Origin: Microtetraspora glauca
GTDB taxonomy: Bacteria > Actinomycetota > Actinomycetes > Streptosporangiales > Streptosporangiaceae
Length of the DNA: 64,000 bases
Assembly (NCBI GenBank): GCA_001570385.1
Contig: BBYL01000020.1
Location: forward strand, 62,001 to 126,000
Reading direction: 5' to 3'
Under the pieces are notes generated by a model. The model saw only the letters and a program-made list of their open reading frames with translations, was not told the DNA's origin and made no database searches. Below are positions 8,351 to 16,130 of this stretch, one piece after another. A program made the translations under genes and the position numbers. Position 1 is the first letter of the stretch. Each line of letters opens with the position of its first letter.

Positions 8351-9278
8351 GCCGCTCCCGGTAGGTCCCGAGGGCCGCTCGCGAGTCCATGGGCCGGAAG
8401 GCCGTCCTGGACAGGCCGGTCCAGGAGAAACCCGTCGCGGGCGTGCCGGTCGCCGCGGTGCAGGCGGCGGCGATCCGGCCCGCCGCACGCTCCGACCAGG
8501 GCAGGCCGCACCAGGCGTAGAGGTCGCGGAAGCGGTCCAGCGGTGCGGTGGCGAGCGACTCGTAACCGACGATCCGGATGCCGGGGTCGGCGGCGGCCAG
8601 GTCGGCCGTCACCCGCCGGGCCACCCGCCAGAGCGCCGCCGCCTTGGCGATGCGGTCCTGGGAGCCGACCAGCGGGCGCAGCTCCTCCACGCAGGGGTGG
8701 TCGCGGACGAGGAGCGGCTGTTCGAGCAGCTCGTGGAAGTAGACCGTCCAGCCGAGCCGCTGCCAGCTGCCGACGAACGACACCGGATCCCTGACGAGGA
8801 CGAGCACGCGGCAGCCGAGGCGCCGGGCGAACCAGGCGGCGGAGAACAGCGCGAACGGGTCGTCCAGGAGGGCACGCCGCCCGATGAGCCGGCCGAGGCG
8901 GAACGCCGTGCCGTACTTCGCCATGCGGGCGAGGTCGCGTGGGCGGCGGTTGCGGCGGAGCTCGGCGAGATGGCCGTAGCGCAGCCCGATGGTACGGGTG
9001 AACGCCTCCAGCCAGGGCGACTCGTCGTCGGGGCAGATGTACTGGAAGCGGTGCGTCACGGAGGCGTCGAGAACGCCGGGGCTGCGTCCCGGCGGGTGCT
9101 CGGGGTTGAGCGGCTCGTTGACGTAGACGAGGCGTCCGCTCGCCGCGAGCATCTTCCCCGCCCAGCTGGTCCCGCTGCGTGGCAGCCCCGTCACCAGCAG
9201 CGGCCCGCCGTACCCGCTCGTGTTGTGGCTGCCGTCCCGGTTGCGGTGGCCGCTCCGGCTCGTGTGGCCGCCGCTCAC
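8298..9278 (-). CDS. Sulfotransferase family protein
   Basis: Second predicted PAPS-dependent sulfotransferase, 326 residues. The PSB loop TGLPRSGTSWAGK is at 30-42, followed by a VNEPLNPEHPPG stretch, and the 3'-phosphate-binding motif is LVLVRDPVSFVGSW. The start is GTG 9278: it forms a GTGA overlap with the flippase stop, the same junction used by its neighbours. The frame stays open far upstream through the flippase gene, but that part is a shadow. It is the last gene of the minus-strand array. It may sulfate a different position or sugar from the other two. Confidence 0.85.
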   Translation of the reverse strand: MSGGHTSRSGHRNRDGSHNTSGYGGPLLVTGLPRSGTSWAGKMLAASGRLVYVNEPLNPEHPPGRSPGVLDASVTHRFQYICPDDESPWLEAFTRTIGLRYGHLAELRRNRRPRDLARMAKYGTAFRLGRLIGRRALLDDPFALFSAAWFARRLGCRVLVLVRDPVSFVGSWQRLGWTVYFHELLEQPLLVRDHPCVEELRPLVGSQDRIAKAAALWRVARRVTADLAAADPGIRIVGYESLATAPLDRFRDLYAWCGLPWSERAAGRIAAACTAATGTPATGFSWTGLSRTAFRPMDSRAALGTYRERLTPGEVSRIRDLTSALQ

Positions 9279-10561
9279 GCGGTCGCCCTGAGCCCGAACG
9301 CCGCCATGCTGTGCCGGCCGAACGGCCGCAGGCCGTACCGGCGGGAGATCTGGACGAGTGGCAGCAGGTTCTTCACCAGGACGCCGCCCGACCAGCCCAG
9401 AGCGGCTCCGAGAGCGCCGTGGACGGGCACGAGCAGCACATCCAGGGCGATGGTCGCCGTCACCGCGCAGACGGCGTTGACGAGGCTCGCCGTCGTGTGC
9501 CCGGAGGCGATCAGCATGACGTCGACCATGCCGCAGGCGCTGGCGACCATCATCGTCGCGGACAGGACGAGCGCCACGGACGCCCCCCGGGCGTACGACG
9601 TGCCGAAGATCTGCAGCAGCCACGGAGCGAGCACCGCGTACCCGAGCCAGACCGGCCAGGTGACCATGACCAGCCACATCGTCGCCGTCTGGTAGAGCTC
9701 CCGCGCCCGGCCGAGGTCGCCCTCTGCGAGCGCACGGACCAGCCCGGGTTGTACGGCCTGCGAGAGCCCCTGCCCGGCGAGCTGGCCGACCACCTTGAAG
9801 CGGGTGGCGGCCGTGTACATCGCGGCGGGCGCGGGACCGGCGAGCGCGGCCACGATCACGATGTCGAGCCGTTGGAAGACCGCCTGGATCGCGGCCGCCG
9901 CCGACCGGGGCGCGGTGTACCGCCAGAACCGTTCCCAGCGCACGGTCGGCGTGCGGCCCCGGAGCCAGCGGGCCGCCACGGCGCCCACTGGAAGCGCGGG
10001 GAGCGCCCACGCGGCGGTCAGGACGGGGACGGCCGCTCCGGCGAGCAGCCCGGTGGAGACCAGCGCCACCTGGCCGAGCGGTTGCGCGACACCGCTCAGG
10101 AACAGGGTGGGCCGCATCGAGCCGAGCCCGCGCGTGGCCGCGATCAGGACGTCGGCGACGGCCACCGCGGGCAGCGCCGCCGCGAGCACCGGCCAGACGC
10201 CCGCGGGGACGCCGACGAGCGGAGCGAGCAGGTCGCCGAAGGCGGCGACGGCCACGGCGACCAGGGACGAGAGCACCACCACCGGGCCCAGCGCGACCAG
10301 CAGCACCGGACTGCCCGCCGACCCCGGATCTCGGGACACCCCCGCGAGGAAGTAGACCAGGCCGTTCCCGGTGTCGAGCCGGGAGACCCCGGCGAGCATG
10401 AGGCACAGCGCCGTCGCCGCGAAGAACGCCCCGGCCTGGGCGGGGGCGAGCGACCGGGTCACCACCAGGACGACCAGGAACTGGGCCGCCGCGCCCGTCG
10501 CGGCGCACAGCAGCCCGGCCGCGCTCTTGCGGGCCAGCGGGAGGTCCCGCCGCCTGGTCAC
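9275..10561 (-). CDS. Polysaccharide flippase (Wzx/MATE-like)
   Basis: Predicted to move lipid-linked repeat units across the cytoplasmic membrane. About 428 residues are almost entirely hydrophobic, with 12-14 membrane segments such as LLVALGPVVVLSSLVAVAV and a characteristic early stretch AQFLVVLVVTRSLAPAQAGAFF. GTG 10561 is preferred as start because it makes a GTGA overlap with the upstream sulfotransferase stop; an in-frame ATG at 10609 is also possible. With the Wzy-like and Wzz-like genes it completes a Wzx/Wzy-dependent pathway. Confidence 0.85.
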   Translation of the reverse strand: MTRRRDLPLARKSAAGLLCAATGAAAQFLVVLVVTRSLAPAQAGAFFAATALCLMLAGVSRLDTGNGLVYFLAGVSRDPGSAGSPVLLVALGPVVVLSSLVAVAVAAFGDLLAPLVGVPAGVWPVLAAALPAVAVADVLIAATRGLGSMRPTLFLSGVAQPLGQVALVSTGLLAGAAVPVLTAAWALPALPVGAVAARWLRGRTPTVRWERFWRYTAPRSAAAAIQAVFQRLDIVIVAALAGPAPAAMYTAATRFKVVGQLAGQGLSQAVQPGLVRALAEGDLGRARELYQTATMWLVMVTWPVWLGYAVLAPWLLQIFGTSYARGASVALVLSATMMVASACGMVDVMLIASGHTTASLVNAVCAVTATIALDVLLVPVHGALGAALGWSGGVLVKNLLPLVQISRRYGLRPFGRHSMAAFGLRATA

Positions 10562-11433
10562 CGGCGTGCGTCCCGGCCCGAATGCCAGGAAGGTTCGGCG
10601 CCCAGCCACGGGGTGAGCAGGGCGTCCCAGGGGGCGAAGTGCTCGGTCAGGCGGCGCCGTACCGAGGCGGGCATGTCCGCGGTGCGTGGCTGGGCGTTGT
10701 GCCGCTCGAAGAGGGGATTCCCGAGCCGGGGCAGGCCGAGGAACCCGATGACCCTGTCGTAGACCGGCTGGGGGTCGCGGAAGAACGCGCCGCTGTCCAG
10801 GACGAGCACGTGCTCACGCCCGACGAGCAGTTCCAGGCGGGCGAGCTGCTCGGCGTACCGGCCACGCGTGACGTAGGCGTGGTGCCGGTGGGCGTGGCTG
10901 GCCGCGTGGGGGAAGACGCGGAGGCGGTGCGCCTCGCCGGCGAGGCGTTCCTCCTCCAGGTCAAGGGCGCGTTCGAAGGAGCGCTCGGTCTCGAAGCCGC
11001 GGGCCAGCTCGTGCGCGTGGGCCGAGTAGGCGCGCTCCACGGGGTCCCGCACCAGCACGATCAGCTTGGCCTCCGGCAGGTCCCAGGCGATGCGGGCCGG
11101 GGCGAGCGGGTGGAACAGGTAGTAGGGCGACGACTCGAACGCCTGGGCCTGGTGGCCGTGCCGCCGTTCCTGCCGTCGCGCGGCGGCCTTGCGGGGGAAG
11201 TGCGCCTGGTACCAGGCCAGCCCCTTCTCGTACGCCATGTCGAAGTAGTGCACTCCCTTGTGCAGCACCGGCTTCATGATCAGCGGGTGCCGGGAGAGCG
11301 CGCGGTAGAGCGAGGTGGTGCCGCACCGCTGCGCGCCGATGAGGAGGAACGACGGCAGGATCCTGCCCCCCACGGTGAGTCTGCCCGTGGTCAAGGAGAC
11401 GGCGTGCGCCGAGCGCTTGAGGGTGGACTTCAC
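10558..11433 (-). CDS. Sulfotransferase domain protein (heparan-sulfotransferase-like)
   Basis: Third predicted sulfotransferase, 291 residues. The PSB loop is LIGAQRCGTTSLYRAL (31-46), followed by HKGVHYFD, a segment resembling the catalytic region of NDST/heparan sulfotransferases, and the 3'-phosphate motif LIVLVRDPVERAYSAH. Start GTG 11433 forms a GTGA overlap with the phosphotransferase stop. The acceptor is not visible, but resemblance to polysaccharide O-/N-sulfotransferases and the cluster setting support a glycan substrate. Confidence 0.86.
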   Translation of the reverse strand: MKSTLKRSAHAVSLTTGRLTVGGRILPSFLLIGAQRCGTTSLYRALSRHPLIMKPVLHKGVHYFDMAYEKGLAWYQAHFPRKAAARRQERRHGHQAQAFESSPYYLFHPLAPARIAWDLPEAKLIVLVRDPVERAYSAHAHELARGFETERSFERALDLEEERLAGEAHRLRVFPHAASHAHRHHAYVTRGRYAEQLARLELLVGREHVLVLDSGAFFRDPQPVYDRVIGFLGLPRLGNPLFERHNAQPRTADMPASVRRRLTEHFAPWDALLTPWLGAEPSWHSGRDARR

Positions 11434-12335
11434 AGCAGGGGCTCCAGATGGTCGACGAGTGGGTTGAGCCAGGTCGAGGCTGGGCCGAGCGGTTGGTGGC
11501 CGTCTCGGTCGTGCCGGTCGGCGAGCGTGATCAGATAGTGCGCGGTCGTCCGCCTGGCCTCCGCGGCCGAGAGCCCGAACGGTGCCAGGAGGGGGACGGC
11601 CCGGGCCAGGCAGGCCTGCGTGGCGCCCACCGGGCCCATGCGTTTCAGGACCCGGTGCAGGAAATGGTGGAGCGCGTCGAAACCGAGGGGAACGTCGGTG
11701 CCGAACCGTTCCCAGTCCCAGACGAGGAGCCGTCCGTCCGCGCCCGCCGAGATGTTCCAGGGAGCGAAGTCCCCGTGCCAGGCGCACGATCCGAGAGAGG
11801 CGATCTCGGTCACGGCCGCGTTGAGCAGGCCCGGTGGAGTCGCCGCCGACGTGATCGGCAGCGGCGACAGGACCAGCACGTCCATGTCGTGCCAGAGGCC
11901 GTGGTGCAGCACGGCGGGCACGGAGATCACCTTGAGCGGCCGATCGGCGAGCATGCGCAGGGTGGCGCTCTCGTGCCGGATCAGGTCGCGGGCCCGGTCC
12001 GAGTCCCCGACCTTGACGAAGCCGAGCAGGCCGTCGGATCCGCGCGCCGACAGGATCGGCTTGCGGTTGGCCCGGCGCGCGGGCCGTACGCGCAGCACCG
12101 TGCGGACACGCTGGCCGAACACCTCGCCGAGGTACGTCTCGATGGTGTCGGGGCCGTCAGGGACCAGAAGCCGCCCGCCGCGCCCGAGCACGGAGTGCCA
12201 GCGGGTACGCGGAACGAGCCGCCGGGGGACGAGCCGGTGCGGGAGCACGGTCCTGGCGCTCGTGGCCGTGGACGGGGGGTAGAGCAGGTCGAGCACCTCG
12301 TGGAGGTAGCGCAGCCGGGCCCTGGCGTCACCCAT
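11430..12335 (-). CDS. Aminoglycoside-phosphotransferase-fold kinase in glycan cluster
   Basis: A 301-residue protein of the APH/choline-kinase fold. The Brenner-type catalytic motif WHGDFAPWNI and the metal-binding VWDWERFG are both intact, which implies an active phosphotransferase. It overlaps the Wzy-like gene by eight bases upstream and the sulfotransferase by a GTGA overlap downstream, so it is part of the same transcript. A role in phosphorylating a sugar, an amino alcohol or a glycan precursor is inferred; antibiotic resistance is unlikely in this context. The exact substrate is unknown. Confidence 0.75.
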   Translation of the reverse strand: MGDARARLRYLHEVLDLLYPPSTATSARTVLPHRLVPRRLVPRTRWHSVLGRGGRLLVPDGPDTIETYLGEVFGQRVRTVLRVRPARRANRKPILSARGSDGLLGFVKVGDSDRARDLIRHESATLRMLADRPLKVISVPAVLHHGLWHDMDVLVLSPLPITSAATPPGLLNAAVTEIASLGSCAWHGDFAPWNISAGADGRLLVWDWERFGTDVPLGFDALHHFLHRVLKRMGPVGATQACLARAVPLLAPFGLSAAEARRTTAHYLITLADRHDRDGHQPLGPASTWLNPLVDHLEPLL

Positions 12336-13686
12336 GTGCCCACCTCGCGTTCCCCGTCCTCGAAGGCCGTGCCGGACGCTGTGTCGAAGGCCGTGCCGGA
12401 CGCTGTGCCGGATGTCGCCCGAGCGGCTGGGCCGAGTTGCGCCAGAGCAGGGCGAAGGAGATCAGATAGAGGCTCAGCGCGCTGACCAGGCCGTCGTAGA
12501 CGAACATGTAGAAGAGCACGAGGATCATCACGAGCGTCCCGGCCTGCCCGATCGGCGACCGGTCGTGCCAGAAGCGCCGCAGGGCCCCGAGGAAGAAGCC
12601 GACGTACAGTGCCGCGCCGGCGAAGCCCTGCGTGATGAGCGTCAGCCAGAGCTGGCCGTCGCTGCCGAGCGGGGGATGGCCGCAGGTCGGGCACCACTCG
12701 GTCTTGCCGGTCGTGATCGTGGAGTAGTTGCCGTAGGCGTTGCGCGTGCTGCCGTAGCCGATCACCGGCGACGAGGCGGCGGCCCGGACGGTGGACGACA
12801 CGGTGAACGCCCGGATGTCGTTGCTGTGCGGGTTGTCCAGTCGTTGCCCCACGATCGTGGCGAGCGGCGACAGCACCAGCGCCGTGCCGGCCAGGGCGAC
12901 GGCCGTGCCGACGACGAGGGGACGGCCCCGGAAGGCGAGGTACGCGGCGGACAGGCCGAGCCCGATCCACAGGCCGCGGTTGAGCGAGTAGACGATGGGG
13001 ATCGCCGCGAGCGGGAGCAGCACGGCGACGGCCACCCGCCGCAGCGGCCCGCCGTACACCCACCAGCCGACCAGGAACCAGACGAGCAGCACGGAGATGT
13101 TGCTGCCCCAGGCGTTGGCCCACTCGAACGGCGCCTCGGGCCGGGGGGACGCGTGCCCGAGAACATGCTGCATCTGCGCCGCCGTCGGGTGGATGAGGTT
13201 GCTGACGAAGGAGTTGCCGCCGATCCACTCCGGCAGCAACATCTCGACGGGAGCGGTGAACTGGAATCCGGGGGCGAACACGCCGAGCAGCCCGCCCGCC
13301 ACGGTGGTGACGAACAGCACGCCGAGCAGCCGGACCAGGGTCAGCTGGGGAAGCTCCTCGTGGGTGAGGTTGCCGAGGTAGAGCACCATGACGGCGAGCG
13401 CGGTGTAGACGGCGAAGCGCATCAGATAGCCGAGGATCCGGCCGGTGGACAGGTCGCCGTAGGTGCCGGGAGGGTTCTCGGCCAGGGTGAGCGCGCTGAT
13501 CGCGTATCCGGCGAGAAGCAGCATCCACAGGCCCATGCCCGTGGGCACCCTGATCGGCCGCCTGCGCCACAGCACCACCGCCATCGGCACCGCGACCACG
13601 ACGATCGACAACCCGCCCAGGCCGAGCGCCCACCAGATCGGATAGCCGGCGAGCAGGGCGGCGATGGGCCACACCGCGGGTCTCAT
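12328..13686 (-). CDS. O-antigen ligase/polymerase family membrane protein (Wzy-like)
   Basis: Predicted polymerase or ligase of the exopolysaccharide, 452 residues. It has 10 or more membrane segments and a large loop containing HPTAAQMQHVLGH and GYGSTRNAYGNYST, which fits the Wzy_C/WaaL pattern of a long periplasmic-side loop. The ATG overlaps the Wzz-like stop (ATGA). The C-terminal tail is Pro/Arg/Gln-rich and is encoded partly by a 24-base tandem duplication (12361-12408), so its length may vary between strains. Confidence 0.82.
   Translation of the reverse strand: MRPAVWPIAALLAGYPIWWALGLGGLSIVVVAVPMAVVLWRRRPIRVPTGMGLWMLLLAGYAISALTLAENPPGTYGDLSTGRILGYLMRFAVYTALAVMVLYLGNLTHEELPQLTLVRLLGVLFVTTVAGGLLGVFAPGFQFTAPVEMLLPEWIGGNSFVSNLIHPTAAQMQHVLGHASPRPEAPFEWANAWGSNISVLLVWFLVGWWVYGGPLRRVAVAVLLPLAAIPIVYSLNRGLWIGLGLSAAYLAFRGRPLVVGTAVALAGTALVLSPLATIVGQRLDNPHSNDIRAFTVSSTVRAAASSPVIGYGSTRNAYGNYSTITTGKTEWCPTCGHPPLGSDGQLWLTLITQGFAGAALYVGFFLGALRRFWHDRSPIGQAGTLVMILVLFYMFVYDGLVSALSLYLISFALLWRNSAQPLGRHPAQRPARPSTQRPARPSRTGNARWAHG
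12361..12408. repeat. 24-bp tandem duplication in the Wzy-like gene
   Basis: Two consecutive copies of a 24-base unit beginning CGAAGGCCGTGCCGGACGCT at 12361-12384 and 12385-12408, differing only at the last base; a partial third copy follows. The unit is a multiple of three and encodes an eight-residue QRPARPST-like repeat in the cytoplasmic tail of the membrane protein. It resembles a slippage-prone in-frame repeat. Confidence 0.8.
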
Positions 13687-14900
13687 GCCGTCTGCTTCAT
13701 CGAGCGCGTCGACATGGGCAGCGTGGGCGGCACGGTGACCGCGCCGAGCACCGTCGTGCCCTGCCTGGCGAGCCGCCGTACGGCCTGGGCGACCTCGGTG
13801 GAGGTGGTCCGGCGCAGGCCGAGGAGCAGGACGGCCGCGTCGGGGCGGTCGGCGGGGTCGGTGACCACGGCGATCGGGGCCAGGTGGGAGAGCGCGGCGC
13901 CGAGGCGTTCGGCGACCGGCCCGCCGGTGACCGTGCCGAGCTCCACGACCAGGAGCCGGTGGTAGCCCTCGCCGAGCGAGGCGGCCACTCCGGCGGCCAG
14001 CTCGCGGAAGGCTCCGGGATCGGCCCGGAGCGGGATGTCGGCGAGCAGCGGGAGCGTGGTGAGGCGCTCGACGTCCGCGGCCGCGCGCACCCGGGTGTCC
14101 AGCCGGTCGCGGCCGAACGCGGCCCCGGCGCCGGCGAGCAGGCCGAGGAAGAGGCCGCTGCCGAGGTACAGCGGGACGCTCGGCGCGCTGGGGGCCGACG
14201 GGGGGCGTGACTGGCTGATCACCGCTCCGGGAGTGACCGCGATGGTCTTGAGCGCGTCGTATTTGAGCGTGAGGCTGTACACCTGCCGGCCGAGCACCGA
14301 CTGCTGGTGCTCGGCGACCACGCGGGCCGCGGATCCGTGTGGCAACGTCGCGACGTTCTCGGCGGCCTTGCCGAGCTCGCCGTCCAGTTCGTGCAGCTTG
14401 GTGGACAGTGCCTTCATCTGCGCGGCGAGGGTCTGGGCGGCCGACAGTGAGCGGTTGCGCAGGTAGGCGTCGGCGAACGCCTGCGCGCCGGCGGCGGCTG
14501 AGATCGGGTCGCCCGCGGTGAACCAGATGGAGAGGATGGCGGAATTCGGTGGAACGTCCACGGTGACCTGTTCCCGCAATTCCTCCGAATCGGGCTTTTT
14601 CAAAATTTCAGCGGCTTTGGAGGCAACTGTCGCAGAGTGGGCGATTTGCGCCTCTGTATCAAGATTGAGGGGTTCGCGCTGTCGCGAGCTCACCTGGTTG
14701 ACCTGATCCTGAACGCCGGTCGGCAGAACCTGTACCTGTGCCACGGACGCGTATTCCTTGGGTGTCACCACCAGCAGCGCGACACCGCCCGCGATACCCA
14801 TGAACAGGCATGACGCGACGAGCAGCCGACGGCGGCGGAGAACCGACCCGTAGTCGGCGAGATCCCTGCTGTACGGCGGCGGAAAAGAAGATCTCACCAT
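13683..14900 (-). CDS. Wzz-like chain-length / polysaccharide co-polymerase protein
   Basis: Predicted to control chain length with the Wzy-like protein. The 405 residues comprise an N-terminal cytoplasmic stretch, membrane segment 1 (about 28-47, LVASCLFMGIAGGVALLVV), an extracytoplasmic region with coiled-coil-forming sequence, a second membrane segment (VPLYLGSGLFLGLLAGAGAAFG), and a C-terminal cytoplasmic domain. That domain starts like the BY-kinase of CpsD-type fusions (DRLDTRV...VERLTTLPLLADIP) but has no Walker A motif, so it is probably not a kinase. It is the first gene of the minus-strand array and is preceded by an AT-rich promoter region. Confidence 0.82.
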   Translation of the reverse strand: MVRSSFPPPYSRDLADYGSVLRRRRLLVASCLFMGIAGGVALLVVTPKEYASVAQVQVLPTGVQDQVNQVSSRQREPLNLDTEAQIAHSATVASKAAEILKKPDSEELREQVTVDVPPNSAILSIWFTAGDPISAAAGAQAFADAYLRNRSLSAAQTLAAQMKALSTKLHELDGELGKAAENVATLPHGSAARVVAEHQQSVLGRQVYSLTLKYDALKTIAVTPGAVISQSRPPSAPSAPSVPLYLGSGLFLGLLAGAGAAFGRDRLDTRVRAAADVERLTTLPLLADIPLRADPGAFRELAAGVAASLGEGYHRLLVVELGTVTGGPVAERLGAALSHLAPIAVVTDPADRPDAAVLLLGLRRTTSTEVAQAVRRLARQGTTVLGAVTVPPTLPMSTRSMKQTA

Positions 14901-15089
14901 GCCCCCGAACTATAGGCGCGGTTGTGCTTTTCCCCATCGGATATTGAAAGATTTTCTTCCGCCGAATCACCGCGCAATAACGATCATTAATGCGAAATGT
15001 CCGATGGCGCGATATCACAAAGTTCCCCTCGATCTTCCCTCGAGTAATGGCAAGGTGGCCCCCAAGGTCGTTCAAGCGAAGGGGGAAAG
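14901..15089. promoter_or_regulatory. AT-rich divergent promoter region
   Basis: The 189 bases between the divergent Wzz-like and GH26-like genes are much richer in A/T than the surroundings, for example 14931-14965 and 14978-15000. They must hold the promoters of both the minus-strand array and the lipoprotein gene. No clear -35/-10 pair or palindrome stands out, so individual elements are not assigned. Confidence 0.5.
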
Positions 15090-16130
15090 GTGCGGCGAAC
15101 AGCGCTGATCGGGCTGGCGGCACTGCTGGTGGGGTGCTCGGCCGCGCCGAGCACCCCGGTGCAGGGTGTACGGACCGACCTCGACAGCAGGATGGGCACG
15201 CGTGGCGCGATGTCCTGCACGGTCACCGCCAAGCTCATCCCGACCTGCGGGGCGTGGTGGGGCATCGCCCCCGACATCTTCACAGGACGGCGCGTGGACG
15301 CCGCCACGGTGCGCGCCGAGCGGCGGATGGGCCGCAGGGCCGACATCGTGCACGTCTACCACCGGGGCGGGGAACTGTTCCCCACGCCCGCGGAGCGGCA
15401 GATCGCCCAGGGGCGGCGGCTGCTACTGATCAACTGGAAGCCGTCCATGACCGCGAGCTGGGCGGAGGTCGCGAGCGGTGCGGTCGACCACCGGATCGAC
15501 ATCCTCGCGGCGTACATCAAGCGGACCTTCCCCGGCCGGTTCTTCCTCACGATCCACCACGAGCCGGAGAACGACGTCCGGCTGGACGGCGGCTACTCCG
15601 CCGAGGACTACGTCGCGATGTTCCGCCACGTGGTCACCCGGCTGCGGAGCAGGGGAGTGACCAACGCCGTCACCGTCATGACGTACATGGGCGCGCCCAA
15701 CTGGGCCACCAAGCCGTGGTTCGACAAGCTCTATCCCGGCGACGACGTGGTCGACTGGGTGGGTCTGGACCCGTACGCCGACACGCGGGTGCACGACTTC
15801 GCGAGCCTGGTCAACAAGACCAGGCCCGACCATCCGCAGTGGCCGGGTTTCTACCGGTGGATGCAGTCGCGCTTCCCGGGAAAGCCGATCATGCTCTCCG
15901 AGTGGGGTGCCTTCGAGCGCCCGGACATGCCGCAGTTCAAGCCGCAGTTCTACGCCTCGGTCGGCCGGCAGATCAGCGAATTCCCGCAGATCAAGGCCCT
16001 GGTGTACTTCGACTCCCCGGCGGCGCCGCGCGGCGACACGCGGTTCGACTCCACCGCGGCGGCGGACAGGGCGTTCTCCAGTCTGGCGGGCGGTCCGTAC
16101 TTCAGCGGGACGCAGGTTCCCGTGCGCTGA
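15090..16130 (+). CDS. GH26-like glycoside hydrolase lipoprotein
   Basis: A 346-residue predicted lipoprotein: signal peptide with lipobox LVGC (C16). The mature part resembles beta-mannanase/GH26 TIM-barrel enzymes: GAWWGIAPD near 54-62, LTIHHEPEND with the candidate acid/base E158, VDWVGLDPYAD, and IMLSEWGAFE with candidate nucleophile E271. GTG 15090 follows GGGGGAAAG. It is divergent from the glycan array and overlaps the TauE gene tail to tail by 29 bases. It probably trims or processes the surface polysaccharide outside the membrane; the substrate is not known. Confidence 0.75.
   Translation: MRRTALIGLAALLVGCSAAPSTPVQGVRTDLDSRMGTRGAMSCTVTAKLIPTCGAWWGIAPDIFTGRRVDAATVRAERRMGRRADIVHVYHRGGELFPTPAERQIAQGRRLLLINWKPSMTASWAEVASGAVDHRIDILAAYIKRTFPGRFFLTIHHEPENDVRLDGGYSAEDYVAMFRHVVTRLRSRGVTNAVTVMTYMGAPNWATKPWFDKLYPGDDVVDWVGLDPYADTRVHDFASLVNKTRPDHPQWPGFYRWMQSRFPGKPIMLSEWGAFERPDMPQFKPQFYASVGRQISEFPQIKALVYFDSPAAPRGDTRFDSTAAADRAFSSLAGGPYFSGTQVPVR

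Noticed and set aside
9281..10508. N-terminal extension of the sulfotransferase frame that starts at 10508
   Set aside because: The first 410 codons run antiparallel in frame with the flippase gene and are low-complexity Arg/Gly/Ala; the GTG at 9278 with a GTGA overlap is the better start.
11430..12335. Aminoglycoside resistance gene
   Set aside because: The fold matches, but its place inside a polysaccharide operon makes a glycan or precursor kinase more likely.
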